NCBI GenBank assembly: GCA_036500605.1
Contig: DASYBU010000044.1
Coordinates: 1-64,000 of the forward strand
Source: JAFALK01 sp036500605
GTDB taxonomy: Bacteria > Pseudomonadota > Gammaproteobacteria > Burkholderiales > Burkholderiaceae_C
DNA length: 64,000 nucleotides
Direction of reading: 5' to 3'
Shown: positions 1-8,070 of the stretch, one piece after another
Numbering within the stretch: the first letter of the stretch is position 1
Layout: every line of letters starts with the position of its first letter
Notes under the pieces: model-generated
What the model saw: only the letters and a program-made list of their open reading frames with translations
Database searches by the model: none
Told to the model about the DNA's origin: nothing
Made by a program: the position numbers and the translations under genes

Positions 1-1160
1 CCGCAATCGGGCCTGGCCGTGTCCGGGCAGGTCGCGGCCTCGAGCACGATCCACGCGTCGTGGCCGGGCTCGATCGCGAGCACGCCCGCGTCGCCGCCCT
101 GCCAGCCCACGATGCGTGCATCGGCGGCGAGGTCGTCGTCGCCGGTGCCGCGCCGCAGCCAGGCCGGACCACGAACCAGGTGCAGCGTGCGATGCGCCCG
201 ATTGGTCACGAGCACGGTGACGCGATCGGCGGACTGCGGCGCGCCCACGTGCTCGAAGGCGGCCACCGCGGCCTCCATCAGCGGACGCGGCTGCGCCTGG
301 CGCGCAACCTCGCGCGAGGCCATGGCCCACGAGACGGCGAGCTCGGGCGCGAACGTGGCCACGCTCGTGCACAGCGCCACGGCGGCGATCGCCATCGCGC
401 GCACGGCGCGCCCCGCGGGCGCTGGCCGCGTGTCCGACTCGAATGCCCTGTCCAGTTGCTGCGCATAGAGCAGCGCCGGCCAGGCCCCGATGAACGGCAG
501 CAGCAGGACGCCGGCTTCGCCCACGTGCAGGCGGGACGCGAGCGACCCGCCCGGGGCCACCCAGCCGAGCGCGAACAGCGCCAGCGCCAGTGTGGCCAGC
601 AGGTACTGGAAGCCCGCGATGTAGAGCCCGGTCCGGAAGAAACGTGCGCCGGCCGAGGGCGATCGGCGCCCGATCGCCCAGCGCAGCAGGCCCAGCACGC
701 CCATCACCAGCAGCACGCAGGGGATGCCGCGCGTGATCACGTCCTCGGTCGAGGGCAGGCGCAGCAGGTCGTTCATCGACGGCAGGTCGAGCGCTTCCTG
801 CGCGTCGTCGAAGCCGTCGCGCACGAGCGAGAACCACAGCAGCATCACGGTCGTCAGCAGCGCGCTGAAAGCACTGGTGGCGACGAACGTGGACAGCGTC
901 AGGAACGTGTACGGCGGCACGTCGCGCGAGAGCCGGCCCGTCGCGTCGGCGTCGCGGTCGAACCGGTGCGGGCTGGCCACGAAGCGCCACAGGATCTGCG
1001 CGGCGCCACCGAAGAACGCGAGCAGGCCCCGCACCCCGCTCTCGATGTGCGACGAGAACCCGAACTCGGGCGCGCCGTCTCCGGCCGCCGCCTCGGGCGC
1101 GCGCCGCTTCGGCCAACGAGGATGGATCGCGGCGAGCCCCGGTTGGCGGCGACGGAACAT
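1..1160 (-). CDS. Membrane protein of unknown function (3' end beyond window)
   Basis: An open frame starts at the ATG complementary to 1158-1160 and stays open to the window edge, giving 386 visible residues. The visible part has a basic N-terminus, then about five hydrophobic segments near residues 88-111, 145-163, 178-200, 216-233 and 252-272. A soluble region follows from about residue 275 and is still running when the sequence ends. I do not recognise the family; the spacing of short loops and the RLSRDVPPYTF stretch before the first segment are the only distinctive features. It is transcribed in the same direction as aspS, 201 bases downstream of the aspS stop. The coding strand is extremely rich in GCG, CGC, GAC and CTG codons. 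Being a real gene is likely because third positions are almost all G or C in this frame; the function is unknown. Confidence 0.7.
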   Translation of the reverse strand, partial: MFRRRQPGLAAIHPRWPKRRAPEAAAGDGAPEFGFSSHIESGVRGLLAFFGGAAQILWRFVASPHRFDRDADATGRLSRDVPPYTFLTLSTFVATSAFSALLTTVMLLWFSLVRDGFDDAQEALDLPSMNDLLRLPSTEDVITRGIPCVLLVMGVLGLLRWAIGRRSPSAGARFFRTGLYIAGFQYLLATLALALFALGWVAPGGSLASRLHVGEAGVLLLPFIGAWPALLYAQQLDRAFESDTRPAPAGRAVRAMAIAAVALCTSVATFAPELAVSWAMASREVARQAQPRPLMEAAVAAFEHVGAPQSADRVTVLVTNRAHRTLHLVRGPAWLRRGTGDDDLAADARIVGWQGGDAGVLAIEPGHDAWIVLEAATCPDTARPDC

Positions 1161-1361
1161 GCACTCCCTCCGCGGCCGACGGCTGGCCGCCCGGTGCCGA
1201 GTATCGGCCCGCCGCGGCCCGGCCGTCGAGCTCGACGCTTCGCGGGCAGCCATCGACCACCACGGCGTCAGCGCCGGAAACGACGAAGCCCGCGCGCTCC
1301 GCCGAAGCGGGTCGTCGCGGGCCTCGAGCCGGCGCGGGCGCCGGTCAGCTCAGCGCGAGGC

Positions 1362-3161
1362 TCAGGCCGCCGGCGTGGCGCCCACCGCGTTGCGCAGGCG
1401 GATGTGCAGCTCGCGCAGCTGCTTCTCGTCGACCGCGCTCGGGGCGCCGGTGAGCAGGTCCTGGGCGCGTTGCGTCTTCGGGAAGGCGATCACGTCGCGG
1501 ATGGATTCGGCGCCGGTCATCATCGTGACGATGCGGTCGAGGCCGAAGGCCAGGCCGCCGTGCGGCGGCGCGCCGTACTGCAGCGCGTCCAGCAGGAAGC
1601 CGAACTTCGTCTGCGCGTCTTCCTTGCTGATGTTCAGCGCGGAGAACACCTTGCTCTGCACCTCGGCGCGGTGGATACGCACCGAGCCGCCGCCCAGCTC
1701 CCAGCCGTTCAGGACCATGTCGTAGGCCTTGGCGATGCAGGCGCCCGGATCGGTGTCCATCAGGTCCTCGTGGCCGTCCTTCGGGGCCGTGAACGGGTGG
1801 TGCACGGCGTTCCAGCGGTTCTCCTCGTCGTCGCGCTCGAACATCGGGAAGTCGACGACCCACAGCGGCGCCCACTTGTCCTCGAACAGGCCGTTGGCCT
1901 TGCCGAAGTCGGAGTGGCCGACCTTCAGGCGCAGCGCGCCCATGCCGTCGTTGACGATCTTGGCCTTGTCGGCGCCGAAGAAGATCAGGTCGCCGTTGGC
2001 CGCGCCGGTGCGCGCCAGGATCGCGGCGATCGCCTTGTCGTGCAGGTTCTTCACGATGGGCGACTGCAGGCCTTCGCGGCCCTTGGTCGCGTCGTTGACC
2101 TTGATCCAGGCCAGGCCCTTGGCGCCGTAGATCTTCACGACCTCGGTGTAGGCGTCGATCTCGCCGCGGCTGATCTCGGCGCCGCCCTTGACGCGCAGCG
2201 CCACGACGCGGCCGCCGGCCATCGTCGCGGCCGACGAGAACACCTTGAAGTCGACGTCGGCCATGACGTCGGTGAGCTCGGTGAACTCCATGTTGATGCG
2301 CAGGTCGGGCTTGTCGGAGCCGTACAGGCGCATCGCGTCGCCATAGGTCATCACCGGGTACTGGCCGAGGTCGACGCCGATCGCGTTCCTGAACACCGAG
2401 CGGATCATGCCCTCGAACATCGCGCGGATCTCTTCCTCGGTGAGGAACGACGTCTCGATGTCGATCTGCGTGAACTCGGGCTGGCGGTCGGCGCGAAGAT
2501 CCTCGTCGCGGAAGCACTTGGTGATCTGGTAGTAGCGGTCGAAACCGGCCACCATCAGGAGTTGCTTGAAGAGCTGGGGCGATTGCGGCAGCGCGAAGAA
2601 CATGCCGTCGTGAACGCGCGAAGGCACAAGGTAATCGCGTGCGCCTTCGGGCGTGCTCTTGGTCAGCATCGGGGTTTCGATGTCGACGAAGCCTTGCTCG
2701 TCCAGGAACTTGCGCACTTCCATCGCCACGCGGTAGCGCAGCATCAGGTTGTTCTGCATGTAGGGGCGACGCAGGTCCAGCACGCGGTGCGTGAGGCGCG
2801 TGGTTTCCGAGAGGTTCTCGTCGTCGAGCTGGAACGGGGGCGTGACCGAGGGGTTCAGCACCACGAGCTCGTGGCACAGCACTTCGATCTTGCCGCTGGT
2901 GAGGTTGGCGTTCTCGGTGCCGGCGGGGCGCGCACGCACCTTGCCGACGATCTTCAGGCAGAACTCGTTGCGCACTTCTTCCGCCACTTTGAACATGTCG
3001 GCGCGGTCGGGGTCGCAGACGATCTGCACCAGGCCTTCGCGGTCGCGCAGGTCGATGAAGATCACGCCGCCATGGTCACGGCGGCGATGGGCCCAGCCCA
3101 TCAGGGTCACGGTTTGGTCGAGCAGCTTTTCGCTGACTTGGCCGGCATAGCAGGTTCGCAT
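1362..3161 (-). CDS. aspS: Aspartate--tRNA ligase
   Basis: Charges tRNA-Asp with aspartate in the cytoplasm. The 599-residue length is normal for the bacterial enzyme, which carries an extra GAD insertion domain. The N-terminal OB-fold anticodon-binding domain covers about residues 1-105 (VTLMGWAHRRRDHGG). Class II motif 2 lies at about 217-234 (FRDEDLRADRQPEF) and motif 3 at about 536-544 (GLAFGLDRI). His30 and Gly81 sit near the positions linked to non-discriminating AspRS in Pseudomonas, so this enzyme may also charge tRNA-Asn for later amidation; that is an inference. The gene lies downstream of DUF502 and FmdB genes in the same direction, as is common in betaproteobacteria. A 129-base gap containing a hairpin separates it from the DUF502 gene, so it may have its own promoter. 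Confidence 0.97.
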   Translation of the reverse strand: MRTCYAGQVSEKLLDQTVTLMGWAHRRRDHGGVIFIDLRDREGLVQIVCDPDRADMFKVAEEVRNEFCLKIVGKVRARPAGTENANLTSGKIEVLCHELVVLNPSVTPPFQLDDENLSETTRLTHRVLDLRRPYMQNNLMLRYRVAMEVRKFLDEQGFVDIETPMLTKSTPEGARDYLVPSRVHDGMFFALPQSPQLFKQLLMVAGFDRYYQITKCFRDEDLRADRQPEFTQIDIETSFLTEEEIRAMFEGMIRSVFRNAIGVDLGQYPVMTYGDAMRLYGSDKPDLRINMEFTELTDVMADVDFKVFSSAATMAGGRVVALRVKGGAEISRGEIDAYTEVVKIYGAKGLAWIKVNDATKGREGLQSPIVKNLHDKAIAAILARTGAANGDLIFFGADKAKIVNDGMGALRLKVGHSDFGKANGLFEDKWAPLWVVDFPMFERDDEENRWNAVHHPFTAPKDGHEDLMDTDPGACIAKAYDMVLNGWELGGGSVRIHRAEVQSKVFSALNISKEDAQTKFGFLLDALQYGAPPHGGLAFGLDRIVTMMTGAESIRDVIAFPKTQRAQDLLTGAPSAVDEKQLRELHIRLRNAVGATPAA

Positions 3162-3267
3162 GATTCAACTCCAGATTTCTTGTTCGGTGGACTGCGCTCA
3201 AATCAAGCGTTACGCAGTCGTGAGGGGTTTGGCGCTGGCGAGGCCGCTAGGCCTTCAAGCTTGTTCA

Positions 3268-3297
3268 GGGCTGAGCGCGGGCCGGGGCGCTCAGCCC
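3268..3297. other. 11-bp perfect hairpin overlapping the DUF502 stop codon
   Basis: GGGCTGAGCGC at 3268-3278 pairs with GCGCTCAGCCC at 3287-3297 around an 8-base G/C loop. The right arm covers the stop codon of the DUF502 gene, so the hairpin forms at the very end of that message. No T-run follows on the minus strand, so it is not a classical intrinsic terminator. It could be a 3'-end stabilising or attenuating structure between the DUF502 gene and aspS. Confidence 0.45.
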
Positions 3298-3938
3298 GGC
3301 TGATTTCGTACGTCGGCGGCGCTGACCGGCTCGGGCGCCACAACGCCCATCGAGATGATGTGCTTGAGTGCCTCGTCCACGCTCATCTTCAGCGGGCGAA
3401 CGCTGTCGCGCGGCACCATCAGGAAAAAGCCCGAGGTCGGGTTGGGCGTGGTCGGCACGTAGAGGCTCACATGCTCAGCGCCCAGCGCCGCAGCCACTTC
3501 GCCGCTGGGCGCGCCGGTCACGAAAGCAATGGTCCAGGAGCCTTCACGCGGGTACTGCACCAACACGGCTTCGCGGAAGGCGTTGCCATTGCTGGAGAAC
3601 AGCGTGTCGGAGACCTGCTTGACCGAGCTGTAGATGTTCTTGACGATCGGGATGTGCGTCAGCACGCGGTTCCACTGGCGCAGCGCCCATTGGCCGACGA
3701 TGTTGGCCGCGAACATGCCGGTCAGCAGCACGCCGCCGCCGAGGATCAGCAAGCCCAGGCCCGGCACATGGCGCAGCTCTTCAATGGGCTCATGCAGGGC
3801 ATAGGGGCTGACGGCCTGCGCGGCGGACAGCAGCGAGCCGAACACGCCGTTGATCAGGCCGAGGGCCCACAGAAGCACCCAGATCGTGATCGCGAGGGGA
3901 AGCCAGACCAGCAGGCCGGCGATGATGTATTTGCGCAT
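3291..3938 (-). CDS. DUF502 family membrane protein
   Basis: A 215-residue protein of the DUF502 family, whose biochemical role is not established. It has a first membrane segment at about residues 5-26 (IIAGLLVWLPLAITIWVLLW) and a second at about 58-80 (a Gly/Leu-rich stretch). A conserved soluble part follows with HIPIVKNIYSSVKQ, the family hallmark, and a PTTPNPTSGFF motif further on. The start ATG gives the family's usual MRKYIIAGLLVWLP beginning. It lies 9 bases downstream of the FmdB-type gene and upstream of aspS, an arrangement common in betaproteobacteria, which suggests co-transcription with the zinc ribbon gene. The family assignment is secure; the function is unknown. Confidence 0.9.
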   Translation of the reverse strand: MRKYIIAGLLVWLPLAITIWVLLWALGLINGVFGSLLSAAQAVSPYALHEPIEELRHVPGLGLLILGGGVLLTGMFAANIVGQWALRQWNRVLTHIPIVKNIYSSVKQVSDTLFSSNGNAFREAVLVQYPREGSWTIAFVTGAPSGEVAAALGAEHVSLYVPTTPNPTSGFFLMVPRDSVRPLKMSVDEALKHIISMGVVAPEPVSAADVRNQPG

Positions 3939-3947
3939 GAGCCCTTG

Positions 3948-4226
3948 TCAGCTTTCAGCAGCGGGCGCTGGGGCAGCGGCCGGCGCGGGGGAGGAACTGG
4001 CGCTATCGCTTGACGGTGAAGGCGCAGCCGGTGCGGGGGCGCCGCCGCCCTTGAAATCGGTGGCGTACCAGCCCGAGCCCTTGAGCTGGAAGCCGGCCGC
4101 GGTGACTTGCTTGCTGAAGGACTCCGCCCCACAGGCCGGGCATTGGGTCAGCGGTGCGTCGGAGAGCTTTTGCAGCACATCCTTGGCGTGGCCGCAGGCG
4201 CCGCAGCGGTAGGCATAAATGGGCAT
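3948..4226 (-). CDS. FmdB-family zinc ribbon protein
   Basis: A 92-residue protein that begins MPIYAYRCGACGH, the typical start of the FmdB/CxxC_CXXC_SSSS putative regulatory family. Two CxxC pairs (Cys8/Cys11 and Cys31/Cys34, the latter in CPACG) should bind one zinc ion. A middle segment reads FQLKGSGWYATDF, also typical. The C-terminal third is a low-complexity Ala/Pro/Ser tail (about residues 62-92) with no predicted structure. The family is named after a formamidase regulator, but its general role is not proven. It is 9 bases upstream of the DUF502 gene on the same strand. Confidence 0.9.
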   Translation of the reverse strand: MPIYAYRCGACGHAKDVLQKLSDAPLTQCPACGAESFSKQVTAAGFQLKGSGWYATDFKGGGAPAPAAPSPSSDSASSSPAPAAAPAPAAES

Positions 4227-4286
4227 GTTCCGAACCTTCGAGTCAAACTGGAGACAAAGGGCGGAATTATAGGCGGCGCGTCAACT

Positions 4287-5762
4287 TCAGGCCGTGGCCT
4301 CGTCCGGCAGGCCCGTGACGTGGGCCTTGTGCTCCTTGCGGTCCTCCAGCCATTGCGGCATCAACGAGCCGGCCACGATGGCCACGAAGGCGGCGATCAG
4401 GCCGGCCAGCTGGCCCGGGAAGAACTCGCCCCAGGTGCTCACCTGCGGCAGCATGACGATCCATACGCCCACACCGGCCACCAGCGAGAAGATGGCGCCC
4501 TGCGTGGTCGCGCGCTTCCAGTAGAGGCCGCAGACCAGCGGCACGAAGGCACCGACCAGCGTCACCTGGTAGGCAGCCGAAACCAGCTCATAGATCGAGG
4601 TGCCCTTCATCGCGATGGCATAGGCCAGCACCAGCGCCGCGAAGACGATGATGGTCAGGCGCATCGCCAGCAGCTGCTGGCGGTCCTTCATGCCGGGACG
4701 AAGGTTCTTGAGGATGTTCTCGACGAAGCTGGTCGAAGGCGCCAGCAGCGTGGCCGACGAGGTGCTCTTGATGGCCGAGAGCAGCGCGCCGAAGAAGAGG
4801 ATCTGCATCAGCAGCGGCATCTTGGTCAGCACGTAGATCGGCAGCAGTTTTTGATAGTCGTCGCGGGCGATGTCCAGCGCATGCTGGCCCATCACGACGA
4901 CCGCGCTGGCGACCACGAACATCGGCACGAAGGCGAACAGGATGTAGCTGAAGCCGCCGATCATGGCGCCGCGCCTGGCCGTCTTCTCGTCCTTGGCCGA
5001 CATCACGCGCTGGAACACGTCCTGCTGCGGGATCGAGCCCAGCATCATGGTCAGGCCGGCGCCGATGAACATCGCCATTTCCGTGAAGGTTGGCGCGGGC
5101 AGGAATTTGAACAGGTCCTTGCTCTGGGCCAGCGCGAGCACCTTGTCGGCACCGCCGGCCAGATTGGCCGAGAAGACGGCGATCACCGAGAGGCCGATCA
5201 CCAGCACGATCATCTGGATGAAGTCGGTCCAGGCCACGGCCAGGAAGCCACCGATCACCACATAGATCAGTACGGCCAGCGTGCCGACGATCATGCCGGC
5301 GGTCTCGCTCATGTGCCCCTGCGTCAGCACCGAGAACACCAGGCCGAGCGCGGTGATCTGCGCCGCCACCCAGCCCAGGTAGCTGAGGATGATGGCGACC
5401 GAGCAGAACACTTCAACGCCGCGGCCGAAGCGCTGGCGATAAAAGTCGCCGATCGTCAGCAGGTTCATGCGGTAGAGCTTGGTGGCGAAGAAGGCGCCGA
5501 CCAGGATCAGGCAGGTGCCTGCGCCGAACGGGTCTTCGATGATCGCGTTCAAGCCGCCCTGCACGAACTTGGCGGGGATGCCCATCACGGTCTCCGCGCC
5601 GAACCAGGTCGCGAACGTCGTCGTGATCACCATGATCAACGGCAGGCTGCGGCCGGCGATCGCGAAGTCGCTGGTGTTCTTGATCCGGGTGCCGGCCCAG
5701 ACGCCGAGGCCCAGGGTGCCAAGCAGGTAGAGCACGACGAAGACGATCAGTTCGATGTTCAT
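4287..5762 (-). CDS. Sodium:solute symporter (SSS family)
   Basis: A 491-residue inner-membrane transporter with about 13 hydrophobic segments, in the size range of the SSS (PutP-type) family. Family signs include the N-terminal SDFAIAGRSLPL segment with a following TTFATWFGAET helix, and AVAWTDFIQMIVLVIGL in the middle of the protein, which matches the SSS signature region. SSS proteins couple uptake of a solute such as an amino acid, sugar or organic acid to sodium entry; the substrate cannot be told from sequence alone. It lies downstream of ubiB with a 111-base gap holding a hairpin, and 60 bases upstream of the FmdB gene, all on the minus strand. Confidence 0.92.
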   Translation of the reverse strand: MNIELIVFVVLYLLGTLGLGVWAGTRIKNTSDFAIAGRSLPLIMVITTTFATWFGAETVMGIPAKFVQGGLNAIIEDPFGAGTCLILVGAFFATKLYRMNLLTIGDFYRQRFGRGVEVFCSVAIILSYLGWVAAQITALGLVFSVLTQGHMSETAGMIVGTLAVLIYVVIGGFLAVAWTDFIQMIVLVIGLSVIAVFSANLAGGADKVLALAQSKDLFKFLPAPTFTEMAMFIGAGLTMMLGSIPQQDVFQRVMSAKDEKTARRGAMIGGFSYILFAFVPMFVVASAVVVMGQHALDIARDDYQKLLPIYVLTKMPLLMQILFFGALLSAIKSTSSATLLAPSTSFVENILKNLRPGMKDRQQLLAMRLTIIVFAALVLAYAIAMKGTSIYELVSAAYQVTLVGAFVPLVCGLYWKRATTQGAIFSLVAGVGVWIVMLPQVSTWGEFFPGQLAGLIAAFVAIVAGSLMPQWLEDRKEHKAHVTGLPDEATA

Positions 5763-5829
5763 GTGAGGGAAAACACTGAAGGCGAAGAGGATGGGAGCGA
5801 AAACAGGGGACGCGGAATTATCCCCGAAC

Positions 5830-5855
5830 GATTCGCCCGCTCGATGGGGCGAATC
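5830..5855 (-). terminator. Terminator-like hairpin after ubiB
   Basis: GATTCGCCC at 5830-5838 and GGGCGAATC at 5847-5855 form a 9-bp perfect stem with an 8-base loop, 18 bases past the ubiB stop. The following bases on the minus strand are not a clean T-run, so termination would be partial or Rho-assisted. It separates ubiB from the symporter gene. Confidence 0.4.
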
Positions 5856-5873
5856 CCTGGTGGTTCAGCAGGC

Positions 5874-7418
5874 TCAGCGCGGCCAGAAATGCGCCGCCAA
5901 CACGCCGATCGCGAAGCTTGCGGCCGCCAGCAGCAGAGCCTGCAGGAGCCGGATCGTGCGGCGCTGTTCGCGGATCATCAACTGCAACTGCTCGTCCGGG
6001 GACGGGTGGGCCTGGCGCTTCAGCGAATCGTGCAGCAGGCGCGGCAGCTCGGGGATCAGTTGCGCGTAGCGCGGCGCTTCCTTCTTGACCTGGTTGAACA
6101 GCGCGCGCCAGCCGATCTGCTCGTTCATCCAGCGCTCCAGGAAGGGCTTGGCGGTGTTCCACAGGTCGAGCTCGGGATCGAGATGGCGACCGAGCCCTTC
6201 GACATTGAGCAGCGTCTTCTGCAGCAGCACGAGCTGGGGCTGGATTTCAACGTTGAAGCGGCGCGAGGTCTGGAACAGGCGCATCAGCACCTGGCCCAGC
6301 GAAATGTCCTTCAGCGGCCGGTCGAAATGGGGCTCGCAGACGGTACGCACGGCGCTTTCGAGATCATTGACCCGGGTGTCGGGCGGCACCCAACCCGACT
6401 CGATGTGGAGCTCGGCCACGCGCTTGTAGTCGCGGCGGAAGAAGGCGATGAAATTCTGCGCCAGGTATTCCTTGTCGGTCTCGGTCAGCGTGCCGATGAT
6501 GCCGAAATCGAGCGCCACATAACGGCCAAACGTGGCGGGGTCCAGGCTCACCTGGATATTGCCCGGGTGCATGTCGGCGTGGAAGAAACCGTCGCGGAAG
6601 ACCTGCGTGAAGAAGATCGTCACGCCGTCGCGGGCGAGCTTCTTGATGTCGATGCCGGCATCGCGCAGGCGCTCGATCTGCGAGATCGGCACGCCCTTCA
6701 TGCGCTCCATCACGATGACTTCGGGGCGGCACAGGTCCCAGATCATCTCGGGGACCATCACCAGGTTGAGGCCGTCCATATTGCGGCGCAGTTGCGCGGC
6801 ATTGGCGGCTTCGCGCACGAGATCGAGCTCGTCATGCAGGTAGGTGTCGAACTCGGCCACGACTTCGCGCGGCTTCAGGCGTCGGCCATCGGCGGAGAGC
6901 CGCTCGATCCAGGCGGCCAGCGTGCGCAGGAGGGCGATGTCGTCGTCGATGATGTCCAACATGCCCGGGCGCAGCACCTTGACGGCGACCTCGCGGCCAT
7001 CCTTGAGAACGGCGAAGTGAACCTGGGCGATCGAAGCGCTCGCCACGGGCTCGGCATCAAAGCTGGCGAACAGCTCCTCGACGCTGCGGCCGAAGGCCTT
7101 CTCCACCAGCGCACGCGACGCGGCCGCCGGGAACGGCGGCACGCTGTCTTGCAACTTGGAGAGTTCTTCGACGATGTCGAGCGGCACAAGATCGCGCCGC
7201 GTCGACAGCACCTGTCCGAACTTGACGAAGATCGGCCCCAGTGTCTCCAGGGCCAGGCGCAGGCGCACACCCCGCGGCTGCTCCCATTGGCGGCCCGCCG
7301 AGGTCACGCGGCGCAGAAGGCGAAAGCGCGTGCGTTGCAGTCCGGACAGCGCCAGATCATCAAGACCGAAGCGCAGAATCGTCCAGACGATCTTGATCAG
7401 CCGGGCGAAGTACCTCAT
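5874..7418 (-). CDS. ubiB: UbiB, ABC1-type atypical kinase/ATPase of ubiquinone biosynthesis
   Basis: A 514-residue protein of the UbiB/ADCK family, needed for ubiquinone synthesis as a membrane-associated ATPase that supports the Ubi complex. The N-terminus carries the family KxGQ motif (PIFVKFGQVLSTR, about residues 63-75). The atypical Ala-rich nucleotide loop is seen as ASASIAQVHFA, followed by the VKVLRPG lysine region. HADMHPGNI and DFGIIGTL provide the catalytic and metal-binding loops. Two hydrophobic stretches at the C-terminus (about residues 485-510) fit the usual membrane anchor. It overlaps the ubiJ stop by the ATGA arrangement, so the two are translationally coupled. Confidence 0.96.
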   Translation of the reverse strand: MRYFARLIKIVWTILRFGLDDLALSGLQRTRFRLLRRVTSAGRQWEQPRGVRLRLALETLGPIFVKFGQVLSTRRDLVPLDIVEELSKLQDSVPPFPAAASRALVEKAFGRSVEELFASFDAEPVASASIAQVHFAVLKDGREVAVKVLRPGMLDIIDDDIALLRTLAAWIERLSADGRRLKPREVVAEFDTYLHDELDLVREAANAAQLRRNMDGLNLVMVPEMIWDLCRPEVIVMERMKGVPISQIERLRDAGIDIKKLARDGVTIFFTQVFRDGFFHADMHPGNIQVSLDPATFGRYVALDFGIIGTLTETDKEYLAQNFIAFFRRDYKRVAELHIESGWVPPDTRVNDLESAVRTVCEPHFDRPLKDISLGQVLMRLFQTSRRFNVEIQPQLVLLQKTLLNVEGLGRHLDPELDLWNTAKPFLERWMNEQIGWRALFNQVKKEAPRYAQLIPELPRLLHDSLKRQAHPSPDEQLQLMIREQRRTIRLLQALLLAAASFAIGVLAAHFWPR

Positions 7419-7924
7419 GCGCGCTGGCGCAGGTTTTCTGCCTTGCGAGCCAGGCCGGCCAGCGCCTGGCCCACGCTGCGGCCGAAGCTGCCGAGCTGGT
7501 GCGCGAAGGCGGGGCCGACCAGGGCGGCGAGGTCGTCCTCGATATCCCAGCGCAGATTGGCCATCAGCCAGTTGATCTCGCCGGCGAAGTTGGCGTCGCC
7601 CTGTACAGTCACGCGCGGACGCTCGCCGGTCAGCGCGCCAAGAGCCAGCAAAGCGGGGTTGCTGGCATCAAGTTCGATCAGCAAGGCGTCAGTGGGCGCC
7701 GTCTCCAGGCGCTCCCACAGGCCCGCGGGCGTGACGGCGAGACTCAGATCAGGCGCTGCGGGCAGCAGGCTGGGCCAGCCCGCCAGACGCACCACCACAG
7801 CGCGACCGGCAAATGGTGACAAACGTGTCATGGCGTGGCTTTCACGCGAAATGACATGGTTGAACAACAGGACCATGCGATTCTGCACAGCCGGCGCGAG
7901 GAGAGTTGACCAATCGTGATGCAT
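7415..7924 (-). CDS. ubiJ: UbiJ, SCP2-domain accessory factor of ubiquinone biosynthesis
   Basis: A 169-residue protein with an SCP2-type lipid-binding domain in the N-terminal two thirds, including VTVQGDANFAGEINWL, and a C-terminal region that ends in a basic helix. UbiJ binds ubiquinone intermediates in the soluble Ubi complex with UbiK in E. coli. The start at ATG 7922-7924 is the longest; a later Met (7831) would remove 31 residues and leave the core intact. It overlaps ubiB by four bases. In many Burkholderiales, ubiE and a Tim44-like gene precede ubiJ; here an EPS gene on the other strand lies upstream instead. Confidence 0.88.
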   Translation of the reverse strand: MHHDWSTLLAPAVQNRMVLLFNHVISRESHAMTRLSPFAGRAVVVRLAGWPSLLPAAPDLSLAVTPAGLWERLETAPTDALLIELDASNPALLALGALTGERPRVTVQGDANFAGEINWLMANLRWDIEDDLAALVGPAFAHQLGSFGRSVGQALAGLARKAENLRQRA

Positions 7925-7992
7925 ATCTGGATTGTAGGCAGCACGTGGGGCTCTACTCCTGAGTTAGGGGGTGACCCTTCCCGGGCTGGATT

Positions 7993-8019
7993 TTGATTTG
8001 ATAGAGAATTCCCTATTCA
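7993..8019 (+). promoter_or_regulatory. Possible promoter/operator of the left EPS arm
   Basis: Upstream of the initiating transferase there is TTGATT (7993-7998) and TATTCA (8014-8019), a weak sigma70-like pair with a short 15-base spacer. The imperfect palindrome ATAGAGAATTCCCTAT (8001-8016) is centred on GAATTC and overlaps it. This is suggestive only. Confidence 0.25.
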
Positions 8020-8070
8020 CGGCAACAAGTCCGTGCCCCGGGGGTGAACGAAAAGAGAGATCGAGTCACG

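Noticed and set aside
60..4013. A very long plus-strand open frame across the aspS region
   Set aside because: It is antisense to the membrane protein gene, aspS and DUF502, with His/Arg/Ala/Gly-rich sequence and no domain, as expected for the opposite strand of GC-rich genes.
4107..7919. A 1270-codon plus-strand open frame over the symporter and ubiB
   Set aside because: Low-complexity His/Gln/Asp/Arg composition and full antisense overlap with clear genes.
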